DNA of 64,000 bases, taken from Staphylococcus carnosus. GTDB lineage: Bacteria; Bacillota; Bacilli; Staphylococcales; Staphylococcaceae. The stretch lies in NCBI RefSeq assembly GCF_900458435.1, contig NZ_UHCT01000001.1, forward strand, positions 372,001-436,000, given 5' to 3'. The position numbers were made by a program, and so were the translations under genes. The notes beneath the pieces are model-generated. The model saw nothing but the letters and a program-made list of their open reading frames with translations, was not told the DNA's origin and ran no database searches. Position 1 is the stretch's first letter. Each line of letters begins with the position of its first letter. This document shows, one piece after another, positions 37,157 to 45,925 of this stretch.

Positions 37157-38632
37157 ATGATGTCAAAAGAAGAGAGAATTGCCCGGGAAATATTAGAAAA
37201 TGTGGGTGGAAAAGAAAATTTAGAACGTGTTATTCATTGCATGACTAGAGTACGAATGGATATTATTGATTATTCCAAAGTTAACATCGAAGGGCTGAAA
37301 GCGATTAATGGTGTTATGGGTGTCGTTGAAGACGAGTCACTACAAGTTATTGTAGGACCTGGCACAGTTAATAAAGTCGCGAATGCCATGAGTGAGATGA
37401 TTGGTGTTCCATTAGGAGAACGTATTTCACATCATCAAAATTCAGAAAACACAAACAGACCTAAATCGGATAAAGAACGTGTTGAAGAAGAAGCGCAATT
37501 ATTTAAAAGTCAGATGAATCAAAAAAAGAAACCATCGAAATGGCGTAAGGTTTTACGCACTATTGCGAATATATTTGTTCCTTTAATTCCAGCATTTGTC
37601 GGTGCAGGATTAATCGGCGGTATTAGTGCGGTTCTTTCGAATTTGTTAGTTGCAGGTAAAATTGATGGAGCATTTTGGCAAGAAATGGTCATGGTTTTCG
37701 ATATTATTAAAAACGGTATATTTGCATATTTAGCAATTTATGTAGGTATTAATTCCGCTAAAGAGTTCGGTGCAACGCCTGGTCTTGGTGGTGTCATTGG
37801 TGGTACTACATTACTGACAGGTATGACACCTGACAAACCTTTACACAACATCTTTAACGGTGACGCACTGGCTGCAGGTCAAGGCGGTGTTATTGGTGTT
37901 ATTTTTGCAGTTTGGATTTTAGCAATGATTGAAAAAAGATTGCATAAAGTTATTCCGAATTCTATTGATATTATCGTAACACCGACGATTACTTTATTAA
38001 TTATGGGACTAGCGACCATCTTCTTGATAATGCCGGTTGCTGGGGTTGTATCAGAAGGTATTTTAGCAGCAATCAAGTGGGTACTGGATATAGGCGGCCC
38101 ATTCAGCGGATTTGTGTTAGGTGCGACATTCTTGCCGCTTGTCATGTTTGGTCTGCATCAAGTGTTAACACCGATTCATATTGAAATGATCAACCAAGAT
38201 CATGCGACGTTTTTATTGCCCGTATTAGCAATGGCAGGGGCTGGACAAGTTGGTGCAGCATTTGCATTGTGGGTAAAATGCCGTAAGAACAAAAAAATCA
38301 TTCGTCTCTTAAAAGGTGCATTGCCAGCAGGTATTTTAGGAATTGGCGAACCGTTGATTTATGGGGTGACATTACCACTAGGTCGACCGTTTATTACTGC
38401 ATGTATCGGTGGCGGCATTGGCGGTGCTGTGATTGGCGGTATCGGTCATATCGGTGCTGTAGCAATTGGACCTAGCGGTGTATCATTGATTCCATTGATT
38501 TACGATAATATGTATCTCGGTTATATTGCAGGATTACTTGCAGCATATGCGGGCGGATTTGTCGCTACATATTTCTTTGGCACAACAAAAGATATGACAG
38601 CGCCGCAAGAAGCTGATGAAGCGGATGTGTAA
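37157..38632 (+). CDS. murP: PTS EIIBC transporter for MurNAc or MurNAc-GlcNAc
   Basis: A 491-residue phosphotransferase permease. The EIIB domain (1-90) has the phosphorylated cysteine in [13 protein letters not shown]; a hydrophilic linker (95-130) joins it to a ten-helix EIIC domain, with [13 protein letters not shown] and [11 protein letters not shown] near residue 335-415. No EIIA domain is present, so a separate glucose-type EIIA must donate the phosphate. Substrate specificity is inferred from the operon. AGGAG at 37144-37148 fits the first ATG. Confidence 0.9.
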   Translation: MMSKEERIAREILENVGGKENLERVIHCMTRVRMDIIDYSKVNIEGLKAINGVMGVVEDESLQVIVGPGTVNKVANAMSEMIGVPLGERISHHQNSENTNRPKSDKERVEEEAQLFKSQMNQKKKPSKWRKVLRTIANIFVPLIPAFVGAGLIGGISAVLSNLLVAGKIDGAFWQEMVMVFDIIKNGIFAYLAIYVGINSAKEFGATPGLGGVIGGTTLLTGMTPDKPLHNIFNGDALAAGQGGVIGVIFAVWILAMIEKRLHKVIPNSIDIIVTPTITLLIMGLATIFLIMPVAGVVSEGILAAIKWVLDIGGPFSGFVLGATFLPLVMFGLHQVLTPIHIEMINQDHATFLLPVLAMAGAGQVGAAFALWVKCRKNKKIIRLLKGALPAGILGIGEPLIYGVTLPLGRPFITACIGGGIGGAVIGGIGHIGAVAIGPSGVSLIPLIYDNMYLGYIAGLLAAYAGGFVATYFFGTTKDMTAPQEADEADV

Positions 38633-38635
38633 ATA

Positions 38636-39502
38636 ATGGAAACAGAACATCTAATTATTCATATTCGAGAGCAGATGAAACATCTTACTAAGAACGAACA
38701 ACACATTGCACAATTTCTACTAGAGCATCCAGAAAAAGTACTGGAAATGAGTGCACAAACTTTAGGAGATGTGACAAAGACAAGTTCAGCCACAGTTATT
38801 CGTTGTGCACATAAACTTGGATTCAAAGGATTTGTCGATTTGAAATTGTCATTATCTCGGAATTTACCACAACATGAAGCGCATAACTATAAAGAAATTG
38901 CACAAGATGAGTCGCCTAGAGAAATCAAACGTAAATTATTATCACGGGCTGCTTATACGTTAGAAACGACAGAAGTGTTATTGGAAGATCAAGCATTAGA
39001 AGCATTGGTTGATAAATTGTATGATGTGCAAAAAATTGTGGTCTTTGGTGTTGGCGCAAGTCACATTGTTGCTGAAGATATCTATCAAAAATTCACGCGT
39101 GCAGGTATGGAAGTGATTCAAAGTGCTGATGCTCATGTATTAGCGACTGTATTGGCAGGGTATCATAAAAAAGATAATGTCTTATTTATTGGTGTTTCTA
39201 ATTCAGGGCATAATCAGGAGACATTACGTTTAGCACATGTTGCGCATTATTATGGTGCAACCGTAGCAGCAATTACGAGCAGAAGCGATTCGAAATTGGC
39301 GGGAGAAGCGGATATCGTGTTATTGCATGACGCCAGTTCTGAAAAGAGTTTACGTTTAGCAGCTACAAGTTCCCTCATTGCTCAATTGATGACGGTTGAT
39401 ATTTTGTTTTATACGTATTTATCCAAAGATTATCAAGCCCATGTCGCACATTTAAGTGAAACTAAAAAAGCAGTAGAAATGTATATCGATTCTTCACAAT
39501 AA
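38636..39502 (+). CDS. murR: RpiR-family regulator MurR
   Basis: A 288-residue regulator with an N-terminal RpiR helix-turn-helix (VTKTSSATVIRCAHKLGFKGFVDLKLSLS) and a C-terminal SIS sugar-phosphate domain (VVFGVGASHIVAEDIYQKF and FIGVSNSGHNQETL). It begins 3 bases after murP stops, so it is the last gene of the operon. MurR proteins sense MurNAc-6P; local control of this operon is inferred. I did not find a clear operator palindrome besides cre. Confidence 0.9.
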   Translation: METEHLIIHIREQMKHLTKNEQHIAQFLLEHPEKVLEMSAQTLGDVTKTSSATVIRCAHKLGFKGFVDLKLSLSRNLPQHEAHNYKEIAQDESPREIKRKLLSRAAYTLETTEVLLEDQALEALVDKLYDVQKIVVFGVGASHIVAEDIYQKFTRAGMEVIQSADAHVLATVLAGYHKKDNVLFIGVSNSGHNQETLRLAHVAHYYGATVAAITSRSDSKLAGEADIVLLHDASSEKSLRLAATSSLIAQLMTVDILFYTYLSKDYQAHVAHLSETKKAVEMYIDSSQ

Positions 39503-39607
39503 TTTGCAGTATTAAGAATTATTGAAGATAATACAGAAAATAGAGAGAAAGGGGAAAATGGTAAGCAATCACTGGAAACAAATGGCGCAATTATTCGTCA
39601 TGAACAA

Positions 39608-40417
39608 ATGGGGCAAGGTCCTTTGCTGATTATGATACCAGGTGCAAGTGGCGTTAATGATAGTTACATGGATACAGCAGAGGAACTGAAATCACATTTC
39701 ACTGTTGTTTTGCCTGATAGAAGAGGATATGGATACAGTGAACTGACAGAACCAATGCCGGCATCGATTAATCAAACGCATGATACGTTCAGACTTGAAA
39801 AAGATACTGAGGACATGGCAGCGTTGGCTAAAAACCTAAGTGATAATGCAGTATACATCATGGGAACAGATACCGGAGCAGTTGTTGCCATGCGCATGTT
39901 GGAAAAATTCCCAGATTTGATTGTAGGTGCAGCCATACATGAACCTTTAAATGCAACTGTTTTCCCAAATAGAACAGAACTTGAAAAAGAAGCTCAAAAA
40001 ATTTCTCAAGCTGCAGAAATTGAAGGTATACCTGCGGCGATGCGTATCTTTGAATATGTTATGAAACCATCACAATTAGATATGAAGGTTTTAGTAGAAG
40101 ATACTATCGCACCATGTGCAGTATGTTCACCAGACACAATGGATTCTAATAGTGCTGAATCTACGAAAATTTGGATGCAATATGAACTACGACAATACAT
40201 GGATTATGAAGTGGATTTAGGGCAATTACGTAAAATAGCACATAAGATTGCTTGGTTAAAAGGTAAAGCATCTAAAGGATCATTAGTGTATCAAGCTTCA
40301 GATTTATTTGCTAGGGACATGGACAAAGAAGCTTCAGAAGTAGCTGGCGGACACTTCGGTTACGTACAAGAACCGGAATCATTCGCAAAAGATTTAAGCA
40401 GTATTTTAGATAAATAA
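39608..40417 (+). CDS. Alpha/beta hydrolase, N-terminus probably frameshifted
   Basis: A 269-residue visible alpha/beta hydrolase. GPLLIMIPGASGVNDSYMD is the oxyanion region and IMGTDTGAVVAMRML near residue 95 is the elbow, where Thr-Asp-Thr replaces the usual GxSxG serine motif. The frame is open upstream without an ATG and reads KQSLETNGAIIRHEQ before 39608, a normal family N-terminus. The only good ribosome site (AAAGGGG) serves ATG 39558 in a different frame; one extra base after that ATG would give MGKQSLETNGAI and a ~286-residue protein. So either a -1 slip broke the second codon, or translation starts internally at 39608 without a site. Substrate unknown. Confidence 0.75.
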   Translation: MGQGPLLIMIPGASGVNDSYMDTAEELKSHFTVVLPDRRGYGYSELTEPMPASINQTHDTFRLEKDTEDMAALAKNLSDNAVYIMGTDTGAVVAMRMLEKFPDLIVGAAIHEPLNATVFPNRTELEKEAQKISQAAEIEGIPAAMRIFEYVMKPSQLDMKVLVEDTIAPCAVCSPDTMDSNSAESTKIWMQYELRQYMDYEVDLGQLRKIAHKIAWLKGKASKGSLVYQASDLFARDMDKEASEVAGGHFGYVQEPESFAKDLSSILDK

Positions 40418-40431
40418 CAGCAAATTATGAA

Positions 40432-40458
40432 GGCTTTCGTTCAATCGAAAGTCTTTTT
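40432..40458 (+). terminator. Terminator after alpha/beta hydrolase gene
   Basis: GGCTTTCG (40432-40439)/CGAAAGTC (40446-40453), one G-U pair, then T's. Confidence 0.8.
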
Positions 40459-40483
40459 ATTTTCCTGAAATTTTTATACATAA

Positions 40484-40518
40484 AAAAATCGCTTCCTAGT
40501 TTTACAACTAGAAAGCGA
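40484..40518 (-). terminator. Terminator of the formate-dehydrogenase-like gene (minus strand)
   Basis: TCGCTTTCTAGTT/AACTAGGAAGCGA on the minus strand, one mismatch, followed by seven T's. Confidence 0.8.
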
Positions 40519-40600
40519 CCTTGAGATAGTTTATTCCATTACATTAAGTTTCTGAAATCAAAAGGGGATTTCAATTTATGACAACGTTCGATATCCGAAC

Positions 40601-41611
40601 TTATTTATCTTTTTTAGTTAGGTAGCTTTGGCTTGCTACTTTATTATTATCAACAATGACATATTCAGGACGGATTGGTGTGTTTTCCATAGCGTTAGTA
40701 AGCATTTCTTCTACACCTTTTTGAATACGTTTTTGAGCTTCAACAGTCATACCTGAATTTTTAAGTGAACGCCAAGGGTGATCTTTTGGTGCTGGTTGTG
40801 GGAACCAAACGTCGCCACCATATCTGATATGTCCGTCTTCAACAGCTTTAGTAATTGCATCTGTATCAACAATTGAACCACGTGCACAGTTAACTACAAC
40901 TGTACCTTTTTGCATTTTATCGATAACACTTGCATCGAATTTACCTTTTGTATCAGGAGTAAGTGGTGATTGAATAATGATGACATCAGAAGTTTCTACT
41001 AATTCATCAAATTCTACATATTCAACGCCTAATTCTTTTTCAACATCTTCTTTTCTGAATGGATCGTTATAACGGATGTTAACATTAAATGGTTTTAAAC
41101 GTTGTGCAGTTAATTGACCAATACGTCCAAATCCGAAGATACCAATTTTTTTCTCTTGTAATTCAAATGCGCCAGAACCTACTAATGGTAAGTCCCATTC
41201 GCCTTCCATTGCTTGTCTATGGCCTTCTTCATAGTTTCTAAGCAATAATAGTGTTTCTAAAACGTTTTGTTCAGCAACACTTTCGTTGTTACTACCTGTT
41301 ACTTCAGCTACAACAATGCCGTGTTCTGCAGCTGCTTCAATATCTACGTGGTCAGAACCGATACCAGCTGTAATTGCATATTTAAGATTTTTAGCTTTTT
41401 CGATTCTTTCTTTAGTGATATAAGCAGGTAAGAATGGAGAAGAAATTACAACATCCATATCCTCAACGTATTTATCAATTTCTTCGTTACTAGAAACCAA
41501 GATTAGCTCGTTATCAGTACCTTTTAAGAATTCTGGTAGACCTAAAGCTTCTTGTTTAGATAATAATTGAGTAGATTTTGATGCTTCTGGGAATAATGCT
41601 ACAATTTTCAT
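40601..41611 (-). CDS. Formate dehydrogenase-like D-2-hydroxyacid dehydrogenase lacking the catalytic-His loop
   Basis: A 336-residue NAD-dependent protein of the D-2-hydroxyacid dehydrogenase family, closest in pattern to staphylococcal Fdh. MKIVALFPEA, ISSPFLPAYIT, the NAD motif GFGRIG, the active-site Arg in CARGSIVD and GGDVWFPQPAPKDHPWR are all present. After HPWR, Fdh proteins read (T)MPxNAMTxHxSGMT, carrying the catalytic His; here it is SLKNSGMTVEAQ, about seven residues shorter, with no His. SVAEQ also replaces SVAEH. It may be inactive or have another function. AAAGGAG precedes the ATG. Confidence 0.78.
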   Translation of the reverse strand: MKIVALFPEASKSTQLLSKQEALGLPEFLKGTDNELILVSSNEEIDKYVEDMDVVISSPFLPAYITKERIEKAKNLKYAITAGIGSDHVDIEAAAEHGIVVAEVTGSNNESVAEQNVLETLLLLRNYEEGHRQAMEGEWDLPLVGSGAFELQEKKIGIFGFGRIGQLTAQRLKPFNVNIRYNDPFRKEDVEKELGVEYVEFDELVETSDVIIIQSPLTPDTKGKFDASVIDKMQKGTVVVNCARGSIVDTDAITKAVEDGHIRYGGDVWFPQPAPKDHPWRSLKNSGMTVEAQKRIQKGVEEMLTNAMENTPIRPEYVIVDNNKVASQSYLTKKDK

Positions 41612-41931
41612 TAAAAATCATTCTCCTTTTAAATGATAATTGGCTGCTGTCTTCTTTTCTGTTATTGATAAAAGTACTTAATAACGCAAAAAACTCCCAT
41701 CACCTCAATATGCGTATGGCATATGAGAATGACGGGAGTAGTTTTCAGCACGTTTAGTACTTAAGACCAATCCGTTGAAAAGAATATATATGAAGGCAAC
41801 AGTCAGTTCGCTTTTGCCTTAGTTACTATGGATGCTCAATAGTTTCTGATTAGTCAGCTGCACAATCAGTACACTGTACCAATTTTTTAAACTATTGAGA
41901 AAGTGTTGAGAATGTTTCTCAACTACTTGAT
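41612..41931 (-). promoter_or_regulatory. Long structured leader with terminator (candidate attenuator/riboswitch) of the dehydrogenase gene
   Basis: Minus-strand untranslated region of ~320 nt. CTCAATAGTTT (41835-41845) pairs with AAACTATTGAG (41889-41899), enclosing CTGATT/AATCAG; TTGAGAAA/TTTCTCAA (41895-41922) overlaps one arm and competes with it. AAGGCAA/TTGCCTT forms another stem (41793-41820). The leader ends in a terminator hairpin. I cannot match it to S-box or T-box landmarks. Confidence 0.6.
41688..41739 (-). terminator. Leader terminator upstream of the dehydrogenase start
   Basis: On the minus strand, ACTCCC...GGGAGT closes a ~20-bp imperfect stem (arms 41720-41739 and 41693-41712) followed by six T's, about 75 bases before the ATG. 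Suited to transcription attenuation. Confidence 0.7.
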
Positions 41932-41937
41932 ACTTCA

Positions 41938-41966
41938 ATACTAATACGTATCGTTTTGTTTGTCAA
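41938..41966 (-). promoter_or_regulatory. Promoter of the dehydrogenase leader
   Basis: Minus strand: TTGACA (41966-41961), 17-base spacer, TAGTAT (41943-41938); places transcription start near 41930. Confidence 0.75.
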
Positions 41967-41999
41967 ACTTTTGTAACAAGATATTTAATTTCTAGACAA

Positions 42000-42021
42000 A
42001 TTTGTCATAGTTGTGACAAAT
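42000..42021. promoter_or_regulatory. Perfect palindrome upstream of the dehydrogenase promoter
   Basis: ATTTGTCA-N6-TGACAAAT. The outer TTGT...ACAA resembles a Rex site but the inner bases differ. The remaining bases to 42283 are AT-rich with no gene seen. Confidence 0.4.
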
Positions 42022-42283
42022 AAAATGATTATAAAAACACGCCATGAAATATTGATACTATTTATTTTTATAAAATAGAATATTAGATTTGAAACTTTAA
42101 ATTACACTGAAAAATATCATGACTATATCCAAGAGATAATTTTTGGTTTGGAGAAGCAAATTTGATTAACGCTTCCACAGTATAGAAAGTTAAGGTTCAA
42201 TATGGTAATCTGCTTATAAAATATAAAATCTAGTTGTAGAAAATATTTATCGAGATATTTAAACCAAGAGGAGGCAGCACCAA

Positions 42284-42940
42284 ATGAGAAAATGGGGACT
42301 GACGTTACTTGCGGTATTTTTAACGATCATTCTTACAGCATGCAATCAAAATGATTCAAAAGATGAACACAAAAAAGAAACTTCTGAAAAAACAAGTCAA
42401 AAGAAAGAAGCATCTCAAGATGAAAGTGGAGAAGGATTTAAAGCATTAAAAGAAAAAGAACTTAACTCGCAGAGAAATAAAAAAACTACTAATGATAGTT
42501 CTGACAATCAAATTATTGATTATACAGATAAACAAAAAATTGCTATGTTACTCTTCCAACCTGGATTAGATGATAAATTCATTACGGCAGATGACGTATT
42601 AAAAGGAGAATATCAATCAAAATTTAGTGATGGCGTTAAAAAGAAACATTTGCCGAAATTAACAGTGACCTCATTACCGGAAAATACTCAAATGGATAAC
42701 ACACCCACAGGAACTAAGTTTTATAATATTCAACCGTTTCCCTCACAATACTCAGTGAATATCGCGATGAATGAGCATAATATGATTATCTTTGGTTCAC
42801 AAAGTCCGATACCTGATTACAATGAATTATTACATGGGTTGGATGGAATGGCCAAAGTTTATAAAACAAAAGATGTTATTAAGTCGGAAAAAGATAATCC
42901 TAAATTAAAAGAAGTAGAAGATAAAGTTGATATGCAATAG
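42284..42940 (+). CDS. Lipoprotein of unknown function (paralogue of the one at 45.9 kb)
   Basis: A 218-residue secreted lipoprotein: signal peptide WGLTLLAVFLTIILTAC with the lipobox Cys at about residue 20, then a Lys/Glu/Ser-rich linker (to ~75) and a small C-terminal domain. That domain (IAMLLFQPGLDDKFITADDVLKGEY ... MIIFGSQSPIPDYNELL) resembles VAMMLLNPQLKKQFINGQQLIDGKY ... CIIGTQSAVVNYEEE of the second lipoprotein. AGAGGAGG gives the ribosome site. I do not recognise the family. It flanks the tandem membrane-protein pair and may act with it. Confidence 0.8.
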   Translation: MRKWGLTLLAVFLTIILTACNQNDSKDEHKKETSEKTSQKKEASQDESGEGFKALKEKELNSQRNKKTTNDSSDNQIIDYTDKQKIAMLLFQPGLDDKFITADDVLKGEYQSKFSDGVKKKHLPKLTVTSLPENTQMDNTPTGTKFYNIQPFPSQYSVNIAMNEHNMIIFGSQSPIPDYNELLHGLDGMAKVYKTKDVIKSEKDNPKLKEVEDKVDMQ

Positions 42941-42946
42941 CTGACA

Positions 42947-42975
42947 AGGCAGACTTAAGTAGTCTGTCTTTTTTA
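42947..42975 (+). terminator. Terminator after first lipoprotein gene
   Basis: AGGCAGACT (42947-42955)/AGTCTGTCT (42961-42969) with T-run. Confidence 0.88.
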
Positions 42976-43158
42976 TTGAATTAAGCAATAATTGAGACGG
43001 AGGGGTGTCTAGCTTCAGACAACCTTCAGTCTAACCTTTGTGGGATTAATTGGTATTATAACTTTCGTGTGATAGCATGAAAACCAGTAAAAACAACGTA
43101 CGTAAGATAAAGTGATTTTTAAATGTTACTGTAAAATTCCAGAAAGGACGTCACTAAG

Positions 43159-43344
43159 ATGAAACAGTATTTTCGAGAAATAGGACAAAAATTATGGTTT
43201 AATCTTCTTGCAATAATCTTAGGGATTGTCTTATTTACTCTTTATTTATTATTTGATAAGGGCTATTTATGGTTGGGATTCTTATTTTCTATTTTAATTA
43301 TCATTCCAGCTGGTTACCGTATTTGGAAATATAAGCGCAAATAA
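43159..43344 (+). CDS. Small two-helix membrane protein
   Basis: A 61-residue protein with two membrane segments (LLAIILGIVLFTLYLLF and LWLGFLFSILIIIPAGYRIW), a basic tail KYKRK and a good ribosome site (AGAAAGGA). A terminator directly follows, supporting a real gene. Family not recognised. Confidence 0.7.
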   Translation: MKQYFREIGQKLWFNLLAIILGIVLFTLYLLFDKGYLWLGFLFSILIIIPAGYRIWKYKRK

Positions 43345-43381
43345 AAGTCTTCGCACACATATTCAGCGAAGACTTTTATTT
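43339..43381. terminator. Bidirectional terminator
   Basis: Perfect 16-bp stem AAATAAAAGTCTTCGC (43339-43354)/GCGAAGACTTTTATTT (43366-43381), shared by the small membrane gene and the convergent minus-strand pair. Confidence 0.92.
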
Positions 43382-43387
43382 CATTTA

Positions 43388-44524
43388 TTATTCATGTTTA
43401 CTACGCTCTTTGATCAAAGCTTTACGCATTTGCTGACGTGAACCGTACGTACTTTCTCGTACTAATTTTTCATTACGCATACCTGCACCTATGGCACCTG
43501 CTATTGTGGAAATAGAAGCTGTGAACCATGCGATAAAGATATATAGAGAAAATGGTGCAGCATGTTTTAACTCTAATTGTCGCCCTAAGAATCCCGGTGG
43601 TAGTAGTATTAGTGCAGCAATGATATAGATTAGAAGCAATACCAGATAATATATCAAGACAGAAGTACCTAAGGTAGTTAATGTCGTCATATTATATAAG
43701 CGTGTTATTTTACGATTTGTACTATACTTCGTAGATTCCCATAAGTTGTGGGCTAAAATAATCCAAGCAATCATGCCGATAATCGCAAATAAGGATAACA
43801 TGGTTAATCTTCCTGCAGAAAATGTATTGCCGAGTTGCCACATGGTTGAGAAAATCATCCCAGATGCTCCTGTGGTAAAGGCAATTGCGATGACACTGTT
43901 CATACTTTGCATCAGGCGAAGCGGATTATTTGCAAAAGTCATGCCGCTTAATAAACGTAAGTTACCGCTGACTTTTGAAGCAACGATATAACGTATATGC
44001 ATTGTATGTGTTTCATCAGCGTAAGTACGAATTTTTCTTAAGTTAGAAAACGGAAAAATATCATGATACTCTTTTTGGCGTTCTTCATCGTCTTTCTCAG
44101 CAGTTCCATTCTGTGCATAATCACTGAATTGCACATTGATTTCATGAATTACTGTCACGATGGTTTTCTCTAAACGTTTAGTTAAAGGGCGCCAACCATA
44201 GGCAGGAATGGATATCATACTTGCACCGTTTTCTTCATTGATATCTACTGCGATGACAGATTCATTATCATGAAATAATGGTAAGTCCGTTAAACTGATA
44301 ATATAATTCCAGTTATAGCGATCTAAATAATCTTCTGTTTTCTGATAGGCCTGTTCGGTATCTTCAGCTGATCCGGTCAAAGCATCTACCACAACTTCAA
44401 TTTTCCATTTATATTGAGACGAAATATATTTTGATAACAAGTCCGGCAAGTCATAGACCATCTTATGCGATAATTTATTGGCAATACCAGGTGCTGCTAC
44501 AATTCCGACCACTAATTGTTCCAA
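43388..44524 (-). CDS. Membrane protein of unknown function, tandem paralogue 2
   Basis: A 378-residue protein with a cytoplasmic N-terminal domain (1-~180: VVGIVAAPGIANKLSHKMVYDLPDLL, DALTGSAEDTEQAY, NWNYIISLTDLPLF) and four or five C-terminal helices (~200-350). It shares the same layout and motifs with the next gene upstream. The TTG start at 44524 has AAGGAGG 6 bases upstream and lies 3 bases after the other gene's stop, so the pair is one operon. Such staphylococcal proteins are sometimes labelled 5,10-methylene-THF dehydrogenase, but I see no FolD motifs or support for that. Confidence 0.78.
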   Translation of the reverse strand: MEQLVVGIVAAPGIANKLSHKMVYDLPDLLSKYISSQYKWKIEVVVDALTGSAEDTEQAYQKTEDYLDRYNWNYIISLTDLPLFHDNESVIAVDINEENGASMISIPAYGWRPLTKRLEKTIVTVIHEINVQFSDYAQNGTAEKDDEERQKEYHDIFPFSNLRKIRTYADETHTMHIRYIVASKVSGNLRLLSGMTFANNPLRLMQSMNSVIAIAFTTGASGMIFSTMWQLGNTFSAGRLTMLSLFAIIGMIAWIILAHNLWESTKYSTNRKITRLYNMTTLTTLGTSVLIYYLVLLLIYIIAALILLPPGFLGRQLELKHAAPFSLYIFIAWFTASISTIAGAIGAGMRNEKLVRESTYGSRQQMRKALIKERSKHE

Positions 44525-44527
44525 ATT

Positions 44528-45736
44528 TTATCCTCCTTTCTGTGTATTTTTATTTTCTTCTGAATCAGAAGAGTAGTATTTCGTTGATTCCCATTCTTTA
44601 GCTTCTTCATAGCGAGCACGTTGGCGATAAGAATAAGTCATGTCTCGTATTTTATCTTCATTCTCCACAGATGCTCCTAATGCTCCTGCTAAGAAACCAA
44701 GATAAGTAAGAAACCAAGTGAGATATAAGAATTGACCCCAGCTTCTTATACCTTGATTTGAAGTCATCATATTATATAAATCATTCGGTACAAAAAGCGC
44801 GACACTTATCATTAGAAGTGCAAATAAAATAATGTAGCTGATTGCTATAATAATGAGCAGTGTTAATACTGTTGTGATGTTATAAACCGTGCGATACGTG
44901 CGTGTAGTTAGTGAAGTAGAAGCTTCCCATAGTCCGTGCGCATACATTATCCAAAGTGCCATTCCGCCAATAGCTAAAATTGTTATCAGTAAAAAGCGTA
45001 AATTTGAAAATTCAATACTCATTTGCCATGGAGTAGAAAAAATTGTGAGATAAGTAGCTGTCGCAAAAGACAGAGAAATAATTTTTTTGAAATTCGGTAT
45101 CTCTTTCCAAGGTTCATTAGCACGTGTCATACCTAAAAGTAAAAATATCCAACTTATAATCAACGGGTTGAGTATAAAACGTGTTGTCGTATGAGATCTG
45201 GATGTTTCATCTCCATCTTCTTGTTCTGAGGCAGTTTCCATATCATTATCTTGTTTTTGGTCAAACGTTGCTTTTTCGAGTTTGATTCGTGTAATCCATG
45301 ATAAATTCAATTTGCGCTGCTGTTGCTCTTCGTCTTGATGTTGTGAACGATAAATGCTTTCTGAGAAATAAAGCAAGCATTGTTTTAACTTTTTGCGCAA
45401 ACCTATCCAACCTAAAGCGGGCAAAGATATTAGCGCAGTTGAATGAGTTTCGTCTAAATTGCCGACAATAATACGACGATTTGAGACGATTGGAAGATCA
45501 GTAACTACAATACCGTAGTCCCAGTTATGTTCTTGTTTGACATTTTGGGCAGCATCCAAACTTTTGTTAACATCTTCAGCTGAGCCGATTAAAGGGTCAG
45601 TAGTGACATGAAAATACCATTCTGCATCGGTATCTAACTCGCGATTCAAAATGGATGGTAAAGATTCAATAACTTTTTTAGATAAACGTTCTGGGAATCC
45701 AGGTGCTGCTATAATCCCGACTTTAATAGATGTCAT
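44528..45736 (-). CDS. Membrane protein of unknown function, tandem paralogue 1
   Basis: A 402-residue paralogue of the downstream protein: VGIIAAPGFPERLSKKVIESLPSIL, DPLIGSAEDVNKSL and NWDYGIVVTDLPIV match it nearly position by position. An acidic insert (DNDMETASEQEDGDE, ~155-175) lies before the membrane part, which has FILNPLIISWIFLLLGMTRANEPWKEI and three or four later helices. It is the first gene of the pair on the minus strand. The divergent neighbour is a lipoprotein, which suggests a shared envelope function. Function unknown. Confidence 0.78.
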   Translation of the reverse strand: MTSIKVGIIAAPGFPERLSKKVIESLPSILNRELDTDAEWYFHVTTDPLIGSAEDVNKSLDAAQNVKQEHNWDYGIVVTDLPIVSNRRIIVGNLDETHSTALISLPALGWIGLRKKLKQCLLYFSESIYRSQHQDEEQQQRKLNLSWITRIKLEKATFDQKQDNDMETASEQEDGDETSRSHTTTRFILNPLIISWIFLLLGMTRANEPWKEIPNFKKIISLSFATATYLTIFSTPWQMSIEFSNLRFLLITILAIGGMALWIMYAHGLWEASTSLTTRTYRTVYNITTVLTLLIIIAISYIILFALLMISVALFVPNDLYNMMTSNQGIRSWGQFLYLTWFLTYLGFLAGALGASVENEDKIRDMTYSYRQRARYEEAKEWESTKYYSSDSEENKNTQKGG

Positions 45737-45925
45737 GTCGAAACCTCCTTTCTTATTAATGAAAAATTCACGACTTATAATTTAAATTTAATTTGCATAC
45801 AAGTCAAATATCATATGCAATGAAATTCCCTTTGTTGAATATTTGGAAACCTCGTAGAAAATGAGGTTGAGTGTAAAATGTTAAATGAATACAACGAGTG
45901 CCAACAAAGTAAGGAGAATATCATC

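Noticed and set aside
41612..41931. SAM (S-box) or T-box riboswitch upstream of the dehydrogenase
   Set aside because: The conserved S-box core and the T-box sequence (GGGTGGNACCGCG-like) are not found.
43388..45736. 5,10-methylene-tetrahydrofolate dehydrogenase label for the tandem membrane proteins
   Set aside because: No FolD motifs are visible and the proteins are membrane-anchored with a different N-terminal pattern.
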